Assembly: GCA_031284665.1 (NCBI GenBank)
Contig: JAITXR010000026.1
Location: 1 to 5,465, forward strand
Direction of reading: 5' to 3'
DNA length: 5,465 bases
Origin: Paludibacter sp.
GTDB lineage: Bacteria; Bacteroidota; Bacteroidia; Bacteroidales; Paludibacteraceae
The position numbers were made by a program, and so were the translations under genes. Below, piece after piece: positions 1 through 5,465 of this stretch; positions within the stretch are counted from its first letter, which is position 1, and every line of letters begins with the position of its first letter. The notes beneath the pieces were generated by a model. It did not search any database. It was given only the letters and a program-made list of their open reading frames with translations, and was not told the DNA's origin.

Positions 1-3000
1 ACACATTTTGTCCGTGGCAATTTTTATATTTTTTCCCACTTCCGCAAGGGCAGAGGTCGTTTCTACCAACTTTTTTCTCTTCGCGCACAATAGGTGTATG
101 CGATTGTTGCTCGCGCGTATCTTGTTTTGTTGGGTCGGCAGATGAGCGATGGTCAAATTCGTCTTTTTGAGTGCGGTATCGGCTCATATCCGTGCGTTGA
201 GCAGGGCGTGCCTCGCGTAATTGTTCCGGCTCGCGAACAGGGATTTGCCCACGCATTAATATCGACAATACTTTTCGGTTAATAGAATTGACCATATCTT
301 TGAACAACCCAAATGATTCGAGTTTGTAAATAAGCAACGGGTCTTTTTGCTCGTAAGTGGCATTTTGCACCGAATTGCGCAACTCGTCTAATTGACGAAG
401 ATGTTCTTTCCATTCGTCGTCGATAACAAAAAGTAAGGTTTGTTTTTCGAACGATTTTACTACATCTTTTGCCCCTGTATTGTATGCAGTTTCCAGATTT
501 GCCGAAACGTTGAAAACTCGTTTTCCATCAGTAATCGGGACAAGAATATTGTTATATTGCTGCCTTTGTTTTTCATACACTTGTTTAATAACAGGGTAAG
601 CCACAGCCGACAGTTTATCCATTTTGCGTTTGAAGGCATCGTAAGCGGCTTGTGCTACTTTGTCGGAAAGAACGGATGCTTTGTTGGAATTAAATGTTTC
701 CGGGTCGAATGGGGTTTCCATTGCAAAAGTTTTCAGCAGTTCTTCGCCCATCAGTTCGTAGTCGGAATTGTCCTTGCTCGATTCTACAAGAGCATCGGTA
801 GTATCGTAAATCATATTCACAATATCCATTCCTATACGCTCGCCCATAAGTGCGTGGCGACGCTTTCCGTAAATTACTTCGCGTTGCGAGTTCATCACAT
901 CGTCGTATTCGAGCAGGCGTTTACGGATACCAAAGTTATTTTCTTCTACTTTCTTCTGGGCACGTTCTATTGATTTTGAAATCATTGAGTGTTCAATCAT
1001 TTCGCCTTCTTTAAATCCTAAACGGTCCATAATTCCCGAAATACGTTCTGAACCGAAAATTCGCATCAGGTCGTCCTCGAGCGACACGAAAAACACCGAA
1101 CTTCCCGGGTCTCCCTGTCTGCCTGCACGCCCACGCAACTGCCTGTCAACGCGGCGACTTTCGTGGCGTTCTGTACCAATAATTGCCAAACCGCCTGCTG
1201 CTTTTACTTCGGGCGATAGTTTGATGTCAGTACCACGACCAGCCATATTGGTAGCGATGGTAACTATGCCTGTACGTCCGGCTTCGGCTACAATGTCGGC
1301 TTCGCGCTGATGTAATTTTGCATTCAGCACATTGTGTTTTATTTTGCGTTGGGTAAGGATGCGGCTCAAAAGTTCCGAAATTTCAACCGAAGTTGTTCCC
1401 ACAAGTACCGGTCGCCCTTGTTCTACAAGTTTTACTATTTCGTCGATTACCGCTGTGTATTTTTCTCGTTTTGTGCGATATACGCGGTCTTCCATATCAT
1501 TTCGGGCAATGGCTCGATTAGTTGGAATTACCACCACGTCTAATTTGTAAATATCCCAAAGTTCACCTGCCTCAGTTTCGGCAGTACCGGTCATACCTGC
1601 AAGTTTGGAATACATACGGAAATAATTTTGCAAAGTAACGGTAGCAAAAGTTTGAGTGGCTGCCTCGATGGTTACTCGCTCTTTTGCCTCTATTGCCTGA
1701 TGCAAACCGTCGGAATATCGGCGACCTTCCATTACACGTCCTGTTTGCTCGTCAACAATTTTCACTTTGTTTTCCAAGACTACATATTCTATATCTTTTT
1801 CGAAAATTGTATATGCTTTAAGTAACTGATTTACAGTGTGAACACGTTCGGATTTTATGGCGTAATTCTGATTTATTTCATCTTTCAGGTTTTGACGTTC
1901 TTCTATCGAAAGTGTTGTATCTTTTTCTATATCAGCAATTTGACTTCCAACATCTGGCAGGATAAAAAATTGTGCATCTTCGTTATTTGTCGAAAGCATA
2001 TCAATTCCTTTGTCGGTAAGTTCTATTGATTTGTTTTTTTCGTCAATCACAAAATATAGCGGGTCGGTAGCAATGTGCATATTTCGGTTTTGCTCCTGCA
2101 TGTAAAATTCTTCGGTTTTGATAAGGAGCGCCTTGTTACCCTGTTCGCTGAGGAATTTGATAAGCGGCTTGTTTTTCGGCATACCTTTGTAAGCACGGAA
2201 CAGAGCCAATGCGCCTTCTTCCTGCTGCTTTTTATCGTCGGATTTCAGCAGATTGCGGGCATCGGTTAAGAATTTGGTTGTTAACGCTTTTTGTGCGTTG
2301 ACAAGTCGTTCTACTTTTGGGCAAAAATCTTCAAACATTTGGTCTTCGCCTTTTGGCACAGGACCTGAAATAATAAGTGGCGTACGAGCATCGTCGATAA
2401 GTACGGAATCGACCTCATCTACTATTGCGTAATTATGCGGGCGTTGCACGAGGTCGTCGGGAGCGGTTGCCATATTATCGCGCAGATAATCGAAACCAAA
2501 TTCGTTGTTTGTACCAAAAGTAATATCCGCCATATATGCGCGGCGACGTTCTTCGGAATTAGGGCGGTGTCTGTCGATGCAATCCACCGAAAGTCCGTGA
2601 AACATATAAAGTGGTCCCATCCATTCCGAGTCGCGTTTGGATAGATAATCGTTTACGGTAACAATATGTACTCCGTTGTGTGTCAGTGCATTAAGAAAAA
2701 CAGGAAGAGTGGCAACCAAAGTTTTTCCTTCCCCTGTAGCCATTTCGGCAATTCTGCCTTTGTGCAGCACTACGCCACCAAAAAGTTGAACATCGTAATG
2801 CACCATATCCCATTTAATAAGGTTTCCGCCGGCGAGCCATTCGTTTTTATAAATAGCCTTGTCGCCTTCCACTCTCACAAAGTCGCGAGTGGCGGCAAGT
2901 TCGCGGTCAAAATCGTTGGCAGTAACTATTATTTCGGCATTTTCGACAAATCGGCGGGCGGTGTCTTTCACTATGGCAAATGCTTCGGGAAGAGCGTCAT

Positions 3001-3310
3001 CGAGGGCTTTTTCGTATTTTTCCTTAATAGTTTTTTCGAGTTTGTCTATTTCGTGATAGATATTTTCGCGCTCGTTGAGTTCGGTTTCTTCGATGCCCGC
3101 TTTGAGTTCCGCGATGCGATTTTTTTCAGTTGCCACGCTGTCGGCTATCATTTGTTTCAAACTTTCGGTGCGAGCGCGCAGTTCATCGTTGCTTAAATGC
3201 GTAATTTGTTCGAATGCTGCTTTTATTTTAATCACAAATGGTTCGGTTTCGCGCAAGTCGCGTTGCGCCTTGTTGCCAAATATCTTTTTTACAATGTCGT
3301 TAAATGCCAT
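1..3310 (-). CDS. secA: Protein translocase ATPase subunit SecA (3' end cut by window edge)
   Basis: SecA is the cytosolic and membrane-peripheral ATPase that drives unfolded preproteins through SecYEG. The frame is open from ATG at 3310 to the window edge: 1103 codons, no stop. The start gives [14 protein letters not shown], a typical SecA N-terminus. Visible landmarks are Walker A ATGEGKT (191-197), Walker B DEVD (298-301) followed by [33 protein letters not shown] (528-544), [10 protein letters not shown] (572-581), AGRGTDI (690-696), [10 protein letters not shown] (727-736, with preceding HESRR), and WKEHL from W967 followed by [15 protein letters not shown] in the helical scaffold region. 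The C-terminus has a polar linker containing DMSRYRTQK, then a SEC-C zinc motif with ligands C1087, C1089, C1098 and H1099. The catalytic motifs are intact. It is about 200 residues longer than E. coli SecA, with the extra length before Walker A and between DEVD and GMTGT, as I recall for Bacteroidota. Only a few residues or the stop should be missing. Identity is essentially certain. Confidence 0.98.
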   Translation of the reverse strand, partial: MAFNDIVKKIFGNKAQRDLRETEPFVIKIKAAFEQITHLSNDELRARTESLKQMIADSVATEKNRIAELKAGIEETELNERENIYHEIDKLEKTIKEKYEKALDDALPEAFAIVKDTARRFVENAEIIVTANDFDRELAATRDFVRVEGDKAIYKNEWLAGGNLIKWDMVHYDVQLFGGVVLHKGRIAEMATGEGKTLVATLPVFLNALTHNGVHIVTVNDYLSKRDSEWMGPLYMFHGLSVDCIDRHRPNSEERRRAYMADITFGTNNEFGFDYLRDNMATAPDDLVQRPHNYAIVDEVDSVLIDDARTPLIISGPVPKGEDQMFEDFCPKVERLVNAQKALTTKFLTDARNLLKSDDKKQQEEGALALFRAYKGMPKNKPLIKFLSEQGNKALLIKTEEFYMQEQNRNMHIATDPLYFVIDEKNKSIELTDKGIDMLSTNNEDAQFFILPDVGSQIADIEKDTTLSIEERQNLKDEINQNYAIKSERVHTVNQLLKAYTIFEKDIEYVVLENKVKIVDEQTGRVMEGRRYSDGLHQAIEAKERVTIEAATQTFATVTLQNYFRMYSKLAGMTGTAETEAGELWDIYKLDVVVIPTNRAIARNDMEDRVYRTKREKYTAVIDEIVKLVEQGRPVLVGTTSVEISELLSRILTQRKIKHNVLNAKLHQREADIVAEAGRTGIVTIATNMAGRGTDIKLSPEVKAAGGLAIIGTERHESRRVDRQLRGRAGRQGDPGSSVFFVSLEDDLMRIFGSERISGIMDRLGFKEGEMIEHSMISKSIERAQKKVEENNFGIRKRLLEYDDVMNSQREVIYGKRRHALMGERIGMDIVNMIYDTTDALVESSKDNSDYELMGEELLKTFAMETPFDPETFNSNKASVLSDKVAQAAYDAFKRKMDKLSAVAYPVIKQVYEKQRQQYNNILVPITDGKRVFNVSANLETAYNTGAKDVVKSFEKQTLLFVIDDEWKEHLRQLDELRNSVQNATYEQKDPLLIYKLESFGLFKDMVNSINRKVLSILMRGQIPVREPEQLREARPAQRTDMSRYRTQKDEFDHRSSADPTKQDTREQQSHTPIVREEKKVGRNDLCPCGSGKKYKNCHGQNV

Positions 3311-3346
3311 ATTTTATTAGAAATTAGAAGTTAAAAATTGAAAACG

Positions 3347-3354
3347 CAAAAGTA
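3347..3354 (-). promoter_or_regulatory. Candidate Bacteroidota -7 promoter element for secA
   Basis: The minus strand reads TACTTTTG here, an exact match to the Bacteroidota housekeeping -7 consensus TAnnTTTG. It lies in the 71-bp spacer between the upstream YihY-family gene and secA, 36 bp before the secA start codon, which would leave a leader of about 30 nt. No good TTTG-type -33 element is visible at the expected distance, where the sequence runs into the end of the upstream coding region. The leader is A+T-rich with no Shine-Dalgarno sequence, which is normal for this phylum. The match is seen directly; promoter activity is inferred. Confidence 0.5.
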
Positions 3355-3381
3355 CATTAAATTATTTTGAATGTGCTTGTT

Positions 3382-4707
3382 TTAAATATCCTTAACAAGA
3401 ATATTGTATTTTTCGCACGAGTTTTGTTTTGTTATCACGTCAAATTTTTTGCCAAAGTCGTAAAGATTGGCATTTTTGTTTTGCAAAAAATCGCTCGAGC
3501 CAAAATTTTCGCACTGCTCAAACACCCAATTTATCGTGATGCTGTTAATATCTCGAGCCGGTTGATAAGTTTTGTTGCGGTCGTCGTCGTTGAAAACTTC
3601 GATTATTACGCGGCTGTCAGTTAGTCGGTCGAGAATGTTGTTTGTCAGACAGATTGGCAGTAAATACTCTTCCGAAATCCGTGCGGCTGAAAGTGGTGGC
3701 AATCCTTCTTCAAAGTGTTTTACAATTCGGTGAACGATAAAAAGCATCAGGAAATTATTGTACCGATGGCTAATGTTTTTTGCGGAATTTTCGTATTCAA
3801 AAGTACGAATATTTTGTGCAGCATACGAAATTTCGGCTCCAAGCAGCACTATTAGACAGGAAATTTGCAGCCATAACAAGAGTAGCGGAATGGCGGCAAA
3901 ACTGCCATAAACCACGTCGTAGCGCGAAAGATAGACCTGACCGTTAATGTACAGGACTTGAAAAAGTTGAAATGCCGAGCCTGCAATAATGCCCGCTATA
4001 AGTGAATTGACAAACTTGACTTTTGTGTTTGGAATTAAACTGTAAATAAGCGTGAAAATGACCCAATTTACAAACACGGGAGCAAATTTTACCAAAAAGC
4101 GATAAAAGGGGCTGAAAAATTCGTATAATGGTGATTGTGTGAGAATTGCAGAAATATAAATCGAAAGTCCGCTCGAAAAAACTACTAATATTGGAATCAA
4201 AAAAACCGCCGAGAAATACATTGAAAAACGGTTGACGAACGAGCGCGATTTTTTAACGTGCCAAATATCGTTAAAAATTGATTCCACTTGCGTAAAAAAA
4301 TTCATTACCGAGTACAGCAAAATAGCAAGTCCAATGCCGATGAATACTCCGCCTTGCGCTGTTTCGAGATAGCGGGTAACAAAATCCATAATGGTAGGCA
4401 CAAGTTCGGCTTGCGCTGCAAACGATTCTTGAAGTGTAGATTCGAGCATTGCCTCTACGCCAAAACCTCTACTAATGGCTATCAGTAAGGCAACCACAGG
4501 CACAAGAGCAAATAAAATGGAATATGTCAGTGCCGATGCTCGGCGATTTAATCCGTCGTGGATATAGCCTTTGATGGCAAGAATAATCACTCGCCCCAAT
4601 TTTACCAGCCACCATTTTGAGCGACTGAGTTCGTGTTCGGTGATTTGCCAAATGCCGTAATGAACAAAATTATATGATTTCTTGAAAAATTCGGTGAGTT
4701 TTGACAT
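3382..4707 (-). CDS. YihY/BrkB (UPF0761) family inner-membrane protein with C-terminal winged-helix-like domain
   Basis: This 441-residue integral membrane protein belongs to the YihY/virulence factor BrkB family, whose molecular function is not firmly established. After a soluble N-terminus of about 50 residues comes the family signature RASALTYSILFALVP (56-70), which opens the first membrane helix. Hydrophobic segments lie near 57-82, 120-140, 165-190, 208-226, 233-256 and 265-297, giving six helices as expected. The last carries the diagnostic YGSFAAIPLLLLWLQ (267-281) and LLGAEISYA (288-296). Residues from about 315 to 392 are soluble and resemble a winged helix (hydrophobic helix, GLPPLSAARISEEYLLP, then TNNILDRLTDSRVI and a YQPARDINSI strand). 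A polar tail of about 45 residues follows. The ATG at 4707 gives a plausible N-terminus and lies 37 bp downstream of a candidate -7 element. It ends in TAA 71 bp before secA. Older ribonuclease BN names for this family are misannotations. The family call is secure; the role is unknown. Confidence 0.93.
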   Translation of the reverse strand: MSKLTEFFKKSYNFVHYGIWQITEHELSRSKWWLVKLGRVIILAIKGYIHDGLNRRASALTYSILFALVPVVALLIAISRGFGVEAMLESTLQESFAAQAELVPTIMDFVTRYLETAQGGVFIGIGLAILLYSVMNFFTQVESIFNDIWHVKKSRSFVNRFSMYFSAVFLIPILVVFSSGLSIYISAILTQSPLYEFFSPFYRFLVKFAPVFVNWVIFTLIYSLIPNTKVKFVNSLIAGIIAGSAFQLFQVLYINGQVYLSRYDVVYGSFAAIPLLLLWLQISCLIVLLGAEISYAAQNIRTFEYENSAKNISHRYNNFLMLFIVHRIVKHFEEGLPPLSAARISEEYLLPICLTNNILDRLTDSRVIIEVFNDDDRNKTYQPARDINSITINWVFEQCENFGSSDFLQNKNANLYDFGKKFDVITKQNSCEKYNILVKDI

Positions 4708-4742
4708 AATTTTATTCGTTTATTTAGGCTGTAAAATATTGT

Positions 4743-4772
4743 ATTTTTTGCAAATATATAATTTTTTTGCAA
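4743..4772. repeat. Short A+T-rich direct repeat in the promoter spacer
   Basis: The plus strand carries A, a run of T, then GCAA twice: 4743-4753 with six T and 4761-4772 with seven T. The two GCAA cores are 19 bp apart, just under two helical turns. The left copy overlaps the candidate -7 element of the YihY-family gene. It could be a regulator site or simply low-complexity sequence; the second is more likely in such an A+T-rich spacer. Confidence 0.3.
4751..4758 (-). promoter_or_regulatory. Candidate Bacteroidota -7 promoter element for the YihY-family gene
   Basis: The minus strand reads TATATTTG, an exact match to TAnnTTTG, 43 bp upstream of the ATG at 4707. Transcription would begin a few bases downstream, giving a leader of about 37 nt. 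A TTTG at the ideal -33 distance is not visible; the nearest TTG is too close. Because the spacer is so A+T-rich, a chance match is possible. If real, it separates this gene's transcription from the flavin-type gene upstream. Confidence 0.4.
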
Positions 4773-4800
4773 GTTTATATTTCGTAAAAACCTGCGATTG

Positions 4801-5256
4801 TTAAATAGTTTCCGTAACAATTGAGAAATTAGAGTAAACTTTCAATTTATTTGGGACAAATCGAAGAACAGAATAGTCGCTATCTCCTTCCGGATAATAG
4901 ATTTCCCAACCTTTTTGCCAAACTTTTTGTCTAAAATCGTTGTCGGTTATAATTTCAACCGTTCCCTGTAACAGCACGCCGTGAAACGCTTGAGAATTAC
5001 AAAAATAAAGACTTGCTTTGCCATTTTGTTGAATTTCGCCAATTTTCTCGGAACTTGTGTTTGTTGTCAAATAAACTGTAAGCGGATTTTGTTCCACTTC
5101 ATACAATGCCGTGAGACTTGGACACTCTGCTTTGTTCCGAAGATTCAGCATAGCACGAGTTGACGGAAAACCGTTTTTGTCTATCGTTGTGAAATCCACC
5201 ACTGATAGACTTTCCATAACTTTAAGGCATTCTGCTTGCTTTTCTGTTATATTCAT
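4801..5256 (-). CDS. Pyridoxamine 5'-phosphate oxidase-like FMN-binding split-barrel protein (general stress protein 26 type)
   Basis: This 151-residue soluble protein is the usual length for small members of the pyridoxamine 5'-phosphate oxidase-like superfamily, which bind flavin (or in relatives F420 or heme) in a split beta-barrel and normally act as dimers. Family features are the N-terminal helix followed by VVDFTTIDKNGFPSTRAM (19-36), a strand and loop VYLTTNTSSEKIGEIQQNGK (61-80) where cofactor-phosphate contacts usually lie, ASLYF (81-85), GVLLQGTVEIITD (93-105), and a C-terminal segment with W113, W117 and YYPEGDSDY (120-128) leading to LRFVPNKLKVYS (131-142). The pattern fits COG3871-like stress proteins better than true PdxH, which is longer, so vitamin B6 synthesis should not be assumed. 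There is no signal peptide or membrane segment. The ATG at 5256 gives MNITEKQAECLKVM, a natural helix start. It ends in TAA, 93 bp before the next gene. Cofactor and substrate cannot be read from the sequence. Confidence 0.88.
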   Translation of the reverse strand: MNITEKQAECLKVMESLSVVDFTTIDKNGFPSTRAMLNLRNKAECPSLTALYEVEQNPLTVYLTTNTSSEKIGEIQQNGKASLYFCNSQAFHGVLLQGTVEIITDNDFRQKVWQKGWEIYYPEGDSDYSVLRFVPNKLKVYSNFSIVTETI

Positions 5257-5388
5257 AATTTTTCTGTTTAATAAATTTTATTTTCAAAAACAGTAACGTA
5301 AATTCAACTAAATTAATAAAATTTTCTCTGGATTGCTTCGGAAATACCTACCATTGACGTATTTTTATAATTTGCTGTAAATCAACAA
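5257..5388. other. Non-coding upstream region of the split-barrel gene
   Basis: This A+T-rich stretch has no supported gene. It must contain the leader and probably the promoter of the gene starting at 5256. On the minus strand only an imperfect candidate is visible (TGTTTTTG near 5283-5290), with no convincing -33 partner. I see no riboswitch-like structure, tRNA or strong terminator. Confidence 0.5.
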
Positions 5389-5440
5389 CAATGCATTGCG
5401 GCTTAAATCCCGTTAGGGATTATCGCTCGGTAGAAATAAC
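5389..5440. repeat. Candidate dispersed intergenic repeat with palindrome and hairpin
   Basis: Two symmetrical elements sit close together. The first is the perfect 10-bp palindrome CAATGCATTG at 5389-5398. The second is an inverted repeat, AATCCC (5406-5411) and GGGATT (5416-5421), separated by the loop GTTA. The following text, TCGGTAGAAATAACGG from about 5427, resembles from memory the tail of short intergenic repeats spread through Bacteroidales genomes. Only one copy is in the window and the right edge may cut it, so its limits and repeated nature are not shown here. The hairpin has no adjacent T-run, which argues against a standard intrinsic terminator. Confidence 0.45.
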
Positions 5441-5465
5441 GGATAACACATATTTCCAGCATTCT

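Noticed and set aside
440..973. Plus-strand open frame of 177 codons
   Set aside because: It lies fully inside secA on the opposite strand, its product (rich in Phe, His and Cys) shows no family motif, and the minus-strand SecA reading is continuous and motif-rich throughout.
2666..3196. Plus-strand open frame of 176 codons opposite the SecA N-terminal region
   Set aside because: It is an antisense shadow of secA codons. The Phe/Val-rich product comes from the complement of the Lys/Glu-rich SecA N-terminus, with no recognisable domain.
3382..4707. Naming the membrane protein ribonuclease BN (rbn)
   Set aside because: That name was attached to the family by an early misassignment. The protein is a multi-helix membrane protein with no nuclease motif.
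4602..4820. Minus-strand open frame of 72 codons spanning the 93-bp spacer
   Set aside because: It overlaps the start of the YihY-family gene in another frame and the end of the split-barrel gene, its Asn/Ile/Lys/Phe-rich composition is that of translated A+T-rich spacer, and it matches no family I recognise.
4801..5256. Assignment as pdxH, the biosynthetic pyridoxamine 5'-phosphate oxidase
   Set aside because: At 151 residues it is shorter than PdxH, which is about 200 or more, and it lacks the recognisable PdxH C-terminal signature. The general stress protein 26-like branch fits better.
5406..5421. Hairpin as an intrinsic terminator
   Set aside because: The stem is only 6 bp and is not followed by a T-run on either strand.
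5391..5465. Plus-strand open frame from ATG at 5391 running off the right edge
   Set aside because: Only 25 codons are visible and they coincide with the palindrome and hairpin module, so a fortuitous frame through a repeat is more likely than a gene. It could be reconsidered if it continues beyond the window.

Overview
The window holds three genes, all on the minus strand, and a short non-coding right flank. The organism is most likely a member of the Bacteroidota, probably order Bacteroidales. The evidence is a long SecA (about 1100 residues) with the Bacteroidales-type C-terminal linker and zinc motif, A+T-rich spacers without clear Shine-Dalgarno sequences, and TAnnTTTG-type promoter elements before two of the genes. 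This assignment comes from recognising the sequences by eye, not from a database search.

Layout, read in the direction of transcription (right to left). Positions 5257-5465 carry no convincing gene. Their outer end has a small palindrome and a hairpin that look like a dispersed Bacteroidales intergenic repeat. Positions 5256-4801 encode a 151-residue FMN-binding split-barrel protein of the pyridoxamine 5'-phosphate oxidase-like (general stress protein 26) family. A 93-bp A+T-rich spacer with a candidate promoter follows. Positions 4707-3382 encode a 441-residue YihY/BrkB (UPF0761) inner-membrane protein with a C-terminal winged-helix-like domain. A 71-bp spacer with a second candidate promoter follows. 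Positions 3310-1 encode SecA, the motor ATPase of Sec protein export. It is complete at its N-terminus and reaches the last few residues of its C-terminal zinc motif at the window edge.

The three genes are co-directional, but each has its own spacer and two have their own candidate promoter, so they need not form an operon. No functional link is evident between the flavin-type enzyme and the two membrane or secretion genes. Apart from the right-flank repeat, this is ordinary core-genome sequence. I found no RNA gene, CRISPR array, transposase, phage gene or defence cassette, and nothing that supports a previously undescribed system. The long plus-strand open frames opposite secA are antisense shadows.
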